Assembly: GCF_030718085.1 (NCBI RefSeq) | Contig: NZ_JAVAJF010000006.1 | Location: 1 to 37,976 of the forward strand | From: Marinobacter sp. MDS2 | GTDB taxonomy: Bacteria; Pseudomonadota; Gammaproteobacteria; Pseudomonadales; Oleiphilaceae | Direction of reading: 5' to 3' | DNA length: 37,976 bases | Shown: positions 8,614 to 16,839 of the stretch, piece after piece | Numbering within the stretch: the stretch's first letter is position 1 | Layout: every line of letters begins with the position of its first letter | Translations under genes and position numbers: made by a program | Notes under the pieces: model-generated | What the model was told of the DNA's origin: nothing | Seen by the model: only the letters and a program-made list of their open reading frames with translations | Databases searched by the model: none

Positions 8614-10035
8614 CTAACGCCGAGCCAATTCAGGGTAACAAGCCATTGGCTTTAAGGTGGGCGCCGTAGATAGGGTGGCGGCGATTTGTTCGATCTGGTC
8701 GGGGCTATCAAGCTCACTCGTTAAGGCGACATCCAGCCAGTATTGTTCTATGTCTTTTCTATGAGGCAGAATCTCAGTAACAAACCCTTTTTGGGCAAGC
8801 GATTCCTGGCGTTTGTTTGCAAAATAAGGCTTTCGAAAATAACCTAAAGCTATGCGGCCCTTACTTTCGCCCTGGGCCAAAACGAAGCGATCCGTAATAC
8901 CTGCTTCATCAAGGCGAGCGAGTAGCTGCTTCTTTTCTACAGAGTTAAAGGGCTCTGCGGCCAACACGCGGTAGCCCACTTCTACACTTTCACTAACAGC
9001 ACGCAGCAGCAGACTTTCACTTTGTTGCTGAAGCTTATCAGCCAGTTGCTCGGCCGTGCTTTTGTCTTCAACAGGGCCAACGCTATAACAGCGCCCCAGT
9101 GGTGCTTCGTCGGCTGTTTCCATGGCAGTTGCAGCATCCGACTGCACCGCAACTGTTTGGGGTTTCTGCTGCGTCTGCGGCAAGAAAGTTAACTGACACC
9201 GCAGACCTGCAGGAATCGTGTAATCAGGGTTTGGAAGGCTTAAACGAACGCCGTATGTTCCGCTGGCTGCATCGGCAACACGGTCCACACGCTCAACGGT
9301 AGCCCGGTACTCGCCCGAATTTGCTAACCCCGTGCGCACATCCGCCTGCATACCCGGAACGATGCTCCCCAAGTAGTCCACCGGCACAATCACTTCCACA
9401 TGAAGAGGGTTGAGCTGAGCAACGCGTGCCACGGGTTCGTCTTCAACAAACTCCCCCACCGATTTGAAGCGTTCCATGACCACACCATCGACAGGGCTGC
9501 GGATGCGGCGCTGTTCTAGAACCAGCTGCGCCCGGCGATATTCAAGCTCGTAAATCGCTTTATTATCCTGTTCTTGTTTCACCTGTAATTCGGCAATGCG
9601 GGCTTCAGTTTTCGTTTTGTCCCAGTCATGCTGAGATATCGCAGATTTGCGTAGAAGTGCCTGCTCTCGATTTTGAGTAAGCGTGCCGAAGCGAGCGCTC
9701 TCCTCTCGTAGTTCTATCGCTGTATTTTGATTTGCCCGGGCTCTGGCCAATTCCAGGGACGCTTGCTCAACACTTGATTCAAGCTCGACGATAACCGCGC
9801 CTTTCTTTATCAGGTCGCTCCGATACACGTGAATAGCGTCAACCACCCCGGGGACAACACTGCCAACATCAACGATTTCGCTAGGCTCCATGACACAATC
9901 CTGCACGGGGATTTTGACATCCATTTCTCCCATCAAGTGCTCTTCTGATTGGGCATGACCAACAAACAAAACCATGAGTATCAGCGTCAATGACGTCCGT
10001 GTTTTCATTCTCATAGATATACTCTTAAGCAACAT
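8614..10035 (-). CDS. Periplasmic HlyD/RND-type adaptor with C-terminal SPOR-like domain
   Basis: 473 residues. An N-terminal signal peptide (KTRTSLTLILMVLFVGHAQS) indicates export to the periplasm. Residues of about 50-215 form the barrel-sandwich and coiled-coil hairpin of membrane-fusion proteins: VVPGVVDAIHV, a charged helix pair, then RIRSPVDGVVMERF. A beta-barrel segment follows (LHVEVIVPVDYLGSIVPGMQ). Residues of about 310-430 look SPOR-like, with two half-repeats (CYSVGPVEDKSTAEQLADKL; GRIALGYFRKPYFANKRQE). SPOR domains bind denuded septal peptidoglycan, so this may position the adaptor in the wall (inference). The annotated ATG lies beside a small hairpin. Met8 (10014) or Met10 gives a cleaner signal peptide and is an equally good start. 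The gene lies between the M50 fusion gene and the giant gene, so it probably serves export of the giant protein. Confidence 0.85.
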   Translation of the reverse strand: MLLKSISMRMKTRTSLTLILMVLFVGHAQSEEHLMGEMDVKIPVQDCVMEPSEIVDVGSVVPGVVDAIHVYRSDLIKKGAVIVELESSVEQASLELARARANQNTAIELREESARFGTLTQNREQALLRKSAISQHDWDKTKTEARIAELQVKQEQDNKAIYELEYRRAQLVLEQRRIRSPVDGVVMERFKSVGEFVEDEPVARVAQLNPLHVEVIVPVDYLGSIVPGMQADVRTGLANSGEYRATVERVDRVADAASGTYGVRLSLPNPDYTIPAGLRCQLTFLPQTQQKPQTVAVQSDAATAMETADEAPLGRCYSVGPVEDKSTAEQLADKLQQQSESLLLRAVSESVEVGYRVLAAEPFNSVEKKQLLARLDEAGITDRFVLAQGESKGRIALGYFRKPYFANKRQESLAQKGFVTEILPHRKDIEQYWLDVALTSELDSPDQIEQIAATLSTAPTLKPMACYPELARR

Positions 10036-10039
10036 GTTG

Positions 10040-10057
10040 ATGGGAGATACTTCCCAT
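10040..10057 (-). repeat. Short inverted repeat beside the adaptor start codon
   Basis: ATGGGA (10040-10045) and TCCCAT (10052-10057) form a perfect 6-bp stem with a 6-nt loop, 5 nt upstream of the first possible start codon. It covers the only purine-rich stretch there. It may hide that ribosome site, or it may mean the real start is the later Met8 or Met10. Confidence 0.4.
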
Positions 10058-10094
10058 ACTCACTCCAAGCCGACACTCTATATATGCAGGTATG

Positions 10095-10121
10095 TACTTG
10101 AATATGGCACATAATCAAGTA
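10095..10121. promoter_or_regulatory. Inverted repeat between the M50-fusion and adaptor genes (operator or mRNA hairpin)
   Basis: The arms 10095-10105 and 10111-10121 are complementary over 11 bp with one mismatch, around a 5-nt loop. The outer 7 bp (TACTTGA/TCAAGTA) are perfect. It sits in the 95-bp gap of the secretion locus. On the minus strand an AT-rich TATATA stretch follows it, which could be a -10 element for a separate transcript of the adaptor and giant genes. It has no T-tract, so it is not a classic terminator. Confidence 0.45.
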
Positions 10122-10130
10122 TCCACAACA

Positions 10131-12293
10131 TCAAAATGAAAGACGACTTAAAAAAAGCTGCCGACCACTTCGCAGCCATTGGCTCGCTAACGGCTCAGCG
10201 CCATGGTCGAAGCGCACATAAGCACGCTCGCCTACGCCCGCCAAATCCAAACTCACTGGCAATGACAAATCCACATGAAAGACTTCTTCAACCGCCGTGG
10301 TTCCACCGGTATCGCTCATTTTCACTGCGATACTTCCACCGCCGGCCGTTCCCAACGCTCGGCTGGGCAAAACGGAATTGCCCGCCGGTGTCTGACGGCT
10401 AATCTGTGCGGGAACTGTTTCACCCAGCCGTTCAGCCAAACGAACTTCAACCTTTGCCACTTGTTGGCGAACCAAACCTATTTTCGATTGCGGTACTACT
10501 GCCCTCACAATCAGACTTTCCGGGCTAATCACGTACCCGATCAATTCACCTTTGCCCCGGTAGCGCCCCACGAAGCGGCTTACATCGGGCAACACAAATA
10601 CACCTGGCACTTTGCTGCGAACAACCAGCGAGGCTTTCTGTGCTTTTAACAAAGCCAACTCAGCCTCAACCGATTGCAGCTCGGCATTGGCCATTTCAGA
10701 TTGCACTCGTCGTTTCATACGTTCGGCGGCGCTGCGAATTTCCAATTCTCTGCGGCGCGCTTCAAGCTTAGAAATTTGTGCATCCAACGTCACGGCACGC
10801 ATTCGTATAAGGGGCGTTTCAGCTTCCACCAAAGTACCGGGCTTCACCAGCACCTCTTCCACAAACCCTTCGGCACCGCTGTACAGCACTGCCTGTTCCT
10901 TCACCCAGACCACGCCCTCGGTATGGCTGGTTAGAGAAACGGGCACCCACAATAAACCGGAGCTTACCGCACCAATCGTCAAGACGATCACTGTCACCGC
11001 CCGAGCGCGCCGGCCAGCCAGTTTTTGCCCTTCGAGTAAAAATCGAATGCCTCGATAAAGAGGCAACAAAAGCTGCATTCCGACAGCCCACACCCCCAGC
11101 GCCACTCCAATAAAGAGATATTCTTCCGCCAGAAACAGTACGATCACGAACAAAATGAACAGTCGGTACAGAAGTGCGGCCAAACCATAAACAGCGAACC
11201 ATATCGTTTCACCCTCAGCCGTCGCCGGTGACCGTGCGGAGTGAATCCCAAACAAATAACGCTGTATCAGATAGAGGTAATAACGACTGGCACGGGTGTA
11301 CAGATTGGGGATCTCGGCCAGATCCTGCAGGACGTAGTAGCCATCGAAACGCAGCAGCGGATTGGCGTTAAACAGGAAGGTCGATACCGTACCGATCAAC
11401 AGAGCATTGAACGCCAGATCACGCACCAGGCCCGGCTCGACCGCCAGCCAGACAAACAACGCCATGGCAGCGATGAACAGCTCCACCAGAACCCCCACTG
11501 CTCCGACTAACGCCCGCTTATACTTATCGGGCATCTCCCAGGCTGCGGAGGCATCCACATAGGGCACGGGGGCAAGCACCAGGAGTGTAACTCCCATTTC
11601 ATGGACTTCCCCACCCCACATCTTGACTGTGAAGGCGTGCGCGAACTCGTGAACAACCTTGATGACAACAAACGTCATCAGCATCAGAACAAGGTTCGTG
11701 GGCAAGAGGACATCCGCGTTAACAGAAGCGCTGATTTCCGGAATGTTCACCAACCCCAGCAGGCCGGCCAATCCCACCACCAGTAGCCAAACGGCCGCCC
11801 CCATGGGAGAAAATGCGGGGCGCACCCAAGGCAAGAAGCGATTGAGTATGGCGTCTGGGTCCAGCAACGGGATCCGTATTGCCAATGGGTTCATGACCGC
11901 GCGCTGCTTGCGGATACGGCGCTCATTCTGAAAACGGCTAAAAAACTCTTTCGCGTCGCTGGGCAACTCACTTCGCAGCAGATCCATTGCGAATAGCTGA
12001 GTCAGAATCAGCACGATATCGTCTTGGCTTGGCGCATCCTCGCCGAGAGTTGCGTGCGTTTTGCTGAAGATTTCTTCAACACTGTGTTCGCCATCGAGGC
12101 GGCCAATAAATTCGTAGGCTGAGGCATTGAACCGGAGGTGGCGTCCACTGACCTGATCTCGAAGGAGATACCAACGTTCGCCGCGGTACTGTCGAGGATA
12201 GGTTCGCACGTGCTTACGCAGCCTGGGGCAAAGCGAGGCAAGCAAAGGCCAATTGGGGTTTTGAGATGCAGCGGTCATATTTTCTGCTACCAT
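10131..12293 (-). CDS. PqqD-like domain / M50 zinc metalloprotease / HlyD-type fusion membrane protein
   Basis: About 720 residues. Positions below count from a GTG at 12311, the longest reading. Residues of about 44-115 resemble the PqqD winged-helix fold, the RiPP recognition element that binds leader peptides (LRFNASAYEFIGRLDGEHSV). Several membrane helices follow. The S2P/M50 zinc site is intact: HEFAH at 221-225 and NPLLRFDGYY with Asp323. From about 460 the chain becomes a barrel-sandwich and coiled-coil adaptor (GFVEEVLVKPGTLVEAETPL). It may bind, cut or hand over an exported substrate, plausibly the giant protein's LEPR leader (inference). Starts: GTG 12311, ATG 12293 (overlapping the upstream TAG, chosen here) or ATG 12278. 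None has a strong Shine-Dalgarno, so translational coupling is likely. Confidence 0.85.
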   Translation of the reverse strand: MVAENMTAASQNPNWPLLASLCPRLRKHVRTYPRQYRGERWYLLRDQVSGRHLRFNASAYEFIGRLDGEHSVEEIFSKTHATLGEDAPSQDDIVLILTQLFAMDLLRSELPSDAKEFFSRFQNERRIRKQRAVMNPLAIRIPLLDPDAILNRFLPWVRPAFSPMGAAVWLLVVGLAGLLGLVNIPEISASVNADVLLPTNLVLMLMTFVVIKVVHEFAHAFTVKMWGGEVHEMGVTLLVLAPVPYVDASAAWEMPDKYKRALVGAVGVLVELFIAAMALFVWLAVEPGLVRDLAFNALLIGTVSTFLFNANPLLRFDGYYVLQDLAEIPNLYTRASRYYLYLIQRYLFGIHSARSPATAEGETIWFAVYGLAALLYRLFILFVIVLFLAEEYLFIGVALGVWAVGMQLLLPLYRGIRFLLEGQKLAGRRARAVTVIVLTIGAVSSGLLWVPVSLTSHTEGVVWVKEQAVLYSGAEGFVEEVLVKPGTLVEAETPLIRMRAVTLDAQISKLEARRRELEIRSAAERMKRRVQSEMANAELQSVEAELALLKAQKASLVVRSKVPGVFVLPDVSRFVGRYRGKGELIGYVISPESLIVRAVVPQSKIGLVRQQVAKVEVRLAERLGETVPAQISRQTPAGNSVLPSRALGTAGGGSIAVKMSDTGGTTAVEEVFHVDLSLPVSLDLAGVGERAYVRFDHGAEPLASQWLRSGRQLFLSRLSF

Positions 12294-14203
12294 CCCGCGG
12301 CCCAGGCCCACAGGCGAATACGATCAACAATGGAATGAGTCCAAATCCAGAGCAAACTTTGTTGCCCCATATCGACCTTGGCCACCCCTCTCATGCCAGG
12401 GCGCAGTGATGACGCGGGCTCATCCAGCGAAGCTTCAACCCGGAAATAGTTTCGGGTGTCTTTGGAAACCGCCACGGGAACCACTTGGTCAATTACAAAA
12501 TCGAAGGTCGTCCTTGGAAATGCAGCTATGAGCAGATGACCCGCCTTACCTTTTTCCAGACCCGCCGCGTCTTTTTCATCCACCTCCAAGACCACTCGAT
12601 AGCTTTCCAGTGGCGCAATTTCGTACAGCACCTGACCGGTCTCTACCGGAGCCCCCAAAGACTGGCTGAGATCACCACTTACCACCACGCCATCAAAGGG
12701 CGCATACAGCTCAGTGCGTTTTAGCTGTTCTTCAACCAGCCTGATTTCGGCACTGACCTGATCCAGCTGTGCTCGCAGCACACTGAGCTCAACTCTTTCA
12801 CGCTTCGCCAGTGCATCCTGATACTCGGCTTGAATTTTATTGTACTCGCTCTGCCATTTCTGGCGTTCAAGCTGCAGGTTTCTGTCATCCAACACTGCGA
12901 TCCTTTGCCCCGCTTCAACCAAGTCTCCTGCCCTGACGTCTGCCTGTTTGACATAGCCGTTTTGCGGTGCCGCCAACACCTGACGAACGGCACCTTCGAT
13001 ACTGGCCGCTGAAGTCATCTCATAGGTCCCATCTACAACGGCGAGTACCGCCAATAGCAGCAAACCCGACAACAAACCCACCTTCAACTTCATATAAGCC
13101 GGGCCGAACACTCCGGCGGCAAGCTCTCTTAACGCTTCGATACCTTTAGACCAAGACGAGCGCTCTTCTCGTTGCTTCAACTCCAACGCCGGGCCCACTA
13201 AGTTTGCCAAGGCTTGGCACACAGCTATCGTTTCTTTATTGAAGGGCTCACTCCCCCTTCGCTCCAGGGTAACCGCACCGATGATGTTTGAACCGCCCCG
13301 CAACGGGATAGTGCATACGGCCATGCCCTGCTGCTCTTCCGCCAATTCGGCATGAGCTCGAGAGACCGCGGATTCCCGTTGTTTAATCGAGGGATAAACC
13401 ATGGTGATTCTTTGGTCCACCGCCTCTTCCATAGCGGCTTCAATCTTTCGCACAAGCTGTGTACGGGGATCAAAGCTCGCCATGTGGGAAATCGCTTGAA
13501 GGCGGATGGGCAAGCCACATCGAAACCCAATATTGACTCGTTCACACCCGAAGTGATCCGCCAGCTGATTAGCCGTTTCCATGGCTGCAGCATGGGATGA
13601 GGAGTGTCCGAGAATGGCGGTCATGGCTGCTAAAGAAAAAGCGCCGGTTTCCTGATCAGCCGCGAGTTGCTGCTGAAGCAAGGTTTCCATCCACAACCCG
13701 CCCCACTGCAGCAACTGCAACACAGCGCGCTGTTGCGCCTCGGAGCGAGGCGAGATCATAACGGCAACAACGGCCACCGGCTTCTGGTCCACCAGCAATG
13801 GGCAGGCGATCAACTCGCAAGCACGCTGCTTCTCAGGGCCATAACGCTGGTGCGAGCGAACGATACCTCTGTTTTTCAGAAGTGCGTGGTTAGCAGTTTC
13901 AATCAGGAGTGAATCGCCCTCACCGACGTCCGGCCAGATTGAGAGCGCTTGCCATTGGCGCTGGGCATCCGCTGGCAGATAAAGCGCCCCACGAATAATC
14001 CCGGTGATCATGCGGCACTGCCACGCTAACCATCGTTGCGCCATGGCGGCCGATAACGGGGGTGAATTCGTCGAGTTTAAGGCAGTATCCGAGCGAGTGT
14101 CTCTCGCTCGTTTTATGACGGCACCTTCAACTGGCCCAACAACATGACCATCAGATGGAGCATCTGATCCGAAGGGTGGTGGTACCAGCGAACTGTTTGA
14201 CAT
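12287..14203 (-). CDS. GAF-GAF-HlyD inner-membrane adaptor
   Basis: 638 residues, first gene of the secretion locus. The first ~50 residues are Pro/Ser-rich. Residues of about 60-180 and 185-350 look like two GAF sensory modules (LLIETANHALLKNRGIV; CTIPLRGGSNIIGAVTLERR). One transmembrane helix follows at about 375-392. Then comes a periplasmic HlyD unit: NGYVKQADVRAGDLVEAGQ, a coiled coil at about 445-500, and LYAPFDGVVVSGDLSQSLG. HlyD proteins bridge an inner-membrane pump and an outer-membrane channel. Cytoplasmic GAF domains would let a small ligand or redox state gate export (inference). GAGAG lies 7 nt before the ATG. The stop overlaps possible starts of the next gene. No ABC ATPase or TolC-type gene is adjacent, so the energy source is unknown or encoded elsewhere. 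Confidence 0.85.
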   Translation of the reverse strand: MSNSSLVPPPFGSDAPSDGHVVGPVEGAVIKRARDTRSDTALNSTNSPPLSAAMAQRWLAWQCRMITGIIRGALYLPADAQRQWQALSIWPDVGEGDSLLIETANHALLKNRGIVRSHQRYGPEKQRACELIACPLLVDQKPVAVVAVMISPRSEAQQRAVLQLLQWGGLWMETLLQQQLAADQETGAFSLAAMTAILGHSSSHAAAMETANQLADHFGCERVNIGFRCGLPIRLQAISHMASFDPRTQLVRKIEAAMEEAVDQRITMVYPSIKQRESAVSRAHAELAEEQQGMAVCTIPLRGGSNIIGAVTLERRGSEPFNKETIAVCQALANLVGPALELKQREERSSWSKGIEALRELAAGVFGPAYMKLKVGLLSGLLLLAVLAVVDGTYEMTSAASIEGAVRQVLAAPQNGYVKQADVRAGDLVEAGQRIAVLDDRNLQLERQKWQSEYNKIQAEYQDALAKRERVELSVLRAQLDQVSAEIRLVEEQLKRTELYAPFDGVVVSGDLSQSLGAPVETGQVLYEIAPLESYRVVLEVDEKDAAGLEKGKAGHLLIAAFPRTTFDFVIDQVVPVAVSKDTRNYFRVEASLDEPASSLRPGMRGVAKVDMGQQSLLWIWTHSIVDRIRLWAWAAGW

Positions 14204-14205
14204 AA

Positions 14206-14262
14206 GGTGGCTCTCGAAGTGGACTCCTTCGCATATGCAATTAAAATTAGCACGAAGCCACC
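14206..14262 (-). promoter_or_regulatory. Leader region with inverted repeat ahead of the secretion locus
   Basis: The 116-bp gap between the ceramidase stop and this locus should hold its promoter. GGTGGCT (14206-14212, 3 nt from the start codon) is exactly complementary to AGCCACC (14256-14262). If transcribed, this pairing would enclose the ribosome site. The region is AT-rich upstream (14280-14320), but I could not fix -35/-10 boxes. Confidence 0.35.
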
Positions 14263-14319
14263 CTATCGCCAGCTATTAAGTGTTATCTTTTGTACAATTT
14301 CCGCACTATTAAAAGAAAA

Positions 14320-16803
14320 TTAAGGGCAAATCGCCGGTGAACCGACCACTTCGACCACCCCGCTCACACCTTCCCAGGCACCACCCGGCTGTGCCACCCC
14401 CTTGGTTCTCAGACGATAAGTACCGGGCTCCAGATTACGTGGCAAGTGCCAGTTCACCGACGCTTCCGATGCGCCGGTATAAGGCAGCTCCATAGTGAAC
14501 GCGGGCAAGAACCGCGGGTGCCAGGTATACAACAGGTTGGGCGAACGATCTGTCGCTACGACTTGCCAATTGCCATCCTCATTGAGTCGTTCCGCATAGG
14601 CATAACTGTCGTTCAGCATCAGATCGTTACGAGGGTGACTGGCCTGAAACCGAGCGGAGATCTCATCCCCCTGCACGGCTATCGCAGGCACATCCTCCAG
14701 CACCGTTCCGAACGCTTGTTCACCGGGGCTGTCGCTTGGAATATACGGCAGCCTGCGCAGCACAGGCTTCACCTTAGGCAGTTCTGGCCCAACGGGTAAA
14801 ACCGTACCCTGCACCATCGAATCCGCTAACTTACGGAGCTCCTGGGTCACGGCGGCGAGGCTCCAGGGGCCAAACGCGTTTGAAGCGCCCTCATACTGCT
14901 GGCTGGCGTACTCCTCTCGAGTGGTCAGATAATGGATATACCCATTCACAAGCCCGGCAATGACCACTGTATCAACGCCCACCGGTGCCAGCTCTTCCTG
15001 AATCATGTCCCGTAAACGCCGGGCCGACATGGTTGTGACTTCCCATGGCAAACCTACCAAGGCCAGATTGCCAAGCTGGAAGATCTGCAACGGATGTATC
15101 GCCGGCTCAAAGTTTGACGTTAACCCGAGCAACCCCGTTACCTTATTCGGCAACCCACCGGCAATTTCCCCTAGATTGGTGGGGAGCAAGATAGGCTTTT
15201 CCGCATGGCATCCCAACCCTAACACCGTTAAATGCTGCACATTGCACAACAACAGGTCACTGACCAACTTCAGCGGCATAGCCATCTCGGTCAGCCCTGC
15301 GAAGTCCGCAGCGGCACTGCGCAGGAGATCGGGCGAGGCGCTACAGGTCAGACCTTCCTGACTGATGGGCCCCGGGCCATCTTCTGCACCCGCCGGGAAC
15401 GACACGCCAAGGGCTGCATTACAGGTTTGCTTTTCAGGTGTATCCAGCTCTGGCGGATGCTCAAGCCGAGAAAGAACGTTCGGGTCTGTAACGGTGACCT
15501 TGTTCATCTGCACGTGCATCAACCGATAATCCACCCCACCCGATAACGGCTGGCCGTCCTGCCAAAGTTCAAGCGCACGAGCCAGTTGTTTGGTGCCGGA
15601 AATGGCATTCGAATCCATCGGGGCTTCCCCGCCTCCGCGGCGAGGGTCCGGATGCGGAAATTTGTTAATAAAGATATTCGGGGAAGCATCGCCCTCATCC
15701 GCTTGAGCAAACGCCGCCACGAAGCTGTCTTTGCCCGGTTCAGCCCGATACTCCGTGGCCATGATCTGCTCGAAGCCAAGCGATGCAAACCCTTTCACAT
15801 CCGAGCTCACGTAGGGCACTTCTGGCCCCATAACCGTTGGGTGCACACCAAACCAGTTAATCACACCCACCGGGCTACCACTCTTGCGGCGAAGATTCAG
15901 TTGCACCATGGTTTTGGCCACATCCACTTCTTCGCCCCGGATATTCAGGTACTGCCGGCGTTCTTGTTCAGGGTTCATCGCATAAGCGGGGCGCGAGCGG
16001 TTGATGTTGGTGTTCAACAACTCCCCTACGGCCATTTCGATCGGAGCGGTATGCTCGTTGGCTTCGATATTCCGATGTGCGCGAGCGATGGCATCAACAA
16101 TGCCATTGACGTTGGTTTTGTAGACCAGCGAATCAAATCCCAAATGCAGCGCGTTGCCGGCTTCGTGGTGTGCATAGCCAGCAGGCCCATTATGGGTATG
16201 AGTTGCCGACAACATGAGGTTGTCAGCGGTATATTCGGCCGCCAGCTCAGGATCTTTTGCCAATGCGGCCAGAACACCATTACGGACGGAGCCCCACATC
16301 AAACCAATATCGGCCGACACAAACATCACCCGCTTGTCGTTGCAGGGCGATTCTATGGCGAACGCCCGCGCATACTGTCGCTGGTGAAGGCCGTGCATCA
16401 CCTGCCCGGAGTCTTCCCAGCCCGCGCCACTTTTCAGGGCGACGGGGCCGGTAATATCTGACAACCCACTACCAAACCGGAATTCCCGGTTAGCGGCGCA
16501 CGATCCCACACCCTCCTGCGCTACAGCCTGAACACGCTTCGCAGCAGGCTTTGCCATCGAAGGCGCATCCATGCCTTTGCCGACCTCTCGCAGCGGGCTT
16601 TCCATCACACACTGGGCCAGTTCAGGATTGGCAAAAGCCGCCACGTTTGGCTCAACGTCAACGGACGGACCGGGCTCATTGGGCGCCGGTGATTGGGAAA
16701 CAACATCGGAGCTGCCTTGATCGCCGCCACAGGCCAGCAATAAAGCACTGGCAAACGCCAGTCCAAAATGACGAGACACCAAACCTACTTTGTTATTTTT
16801 CAT
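14320..16803 (-). CDS. Neutral/alkaline ceramidase, lipoprotein
   Basis: 827 residues. Neutral ceramidases cleave ceramide to sphingosine and a fatty acid using zinc. A lipoprotein signal ends LLLAC with Cys25, so it is envelope-anchored. A ~80-residue low-complexity linker precedes the catalytic domain, which begins GSGLSDITGP (about 111-120). THTHNGPAG (201-209) and GVHP (His321) supply likely zinc ligands. NRSRPAYAMNPEQER (about 268-282) and EGDASPN (about 370-376), holding the likely active-site Ser374, are family hallmarks. The C-terminal ~150 residues form the usual beta-sandwich. It is longer than the ~670-residue Pseudomonas enzyme, mainly through the N-terminal linker. It lies 36 bp behind the beta-propeller lipoprotein gene, so the two are probably co-transcribed. 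It may attack host or environmental sphingolipids, or native ones if the organism makes them. Confidence 0.92.
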   Translation of the reverse strand: MKNNKVGLVSRHFGLAFASALLLACGGDQGSSDVVSQSPAPNEPGPSVDVEPNVAAFANPELAQCVMESPLREVGKGMDAPSMAKPAAKRVQAVAQEGVGSCAANREFRFGSGLSDITGPVALKSGAGWEDSGQVMHGLHQRQYARAFAIESPCNDKRVMFVSADIGLMWGSVRNGVLAALAKDPELAAEYTADNLMLSATHTHNGPAGYAHHEAGNALHLGFDSLVYKTNVNGIVDAIARAHRNIEANEHTAPIEMAVGELLNTNINRSRPAYAMNPEQERRQYLNIRGEEVDVAKTMVQLNLRRKSGSPVGVINWFGVHPTVMGPEVPYVSSDVKGFASLGFEQIMATEYRAEPGKDSFVAAFAQADEGDASPNIFINKFPHPDPRRGGGEAPMDSNAISGTKQLARALELWQDGQPLSGGVDYRLMHVQMNKVTVTDPNVLSRLEHPPELDTPEKQTCNAALGVSFPAGAEDGPGPISQEGLTCSASPDLLRSAAADFAGLTEMAMPLKLVSDLLLCNVQHLTVLGLGCHAEKPILLPTNLGEIAGGLPNKVTGLLGLTSNFEPAIHPLQIFQLGNLALVGLPWEVTTMSARRLRDMIQEELAPVGVDTVVIAGLVNGYIHYLTTREEYASQQYEGASNAFGPWSLAAVTQELRKLADSMVQGTVLPVGPELPKVKPVLRRLPYIPSDSPGEQAFGTVLEDVPAIAVQGDEISARFQASHPRNDLMLNDSYAYAERLNEDGNWQVVATDRSPNLLYTWHPRFLPAFTMELPYTGASEASVNWHLPRNLEPGTYRLRTKGVAQPGGAWEGVSGVVEVVGSPAICP

Positions 16804-16839
16804 GACACTTCCTGTTGATTGCTGTCGGTGCTTCGCGTA

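Noticed and set aside
15586..16461. 291-codon plus-strand open frame
   Set aside because: Antisense to the ceramidase catalytic domain, with no recognisable features.
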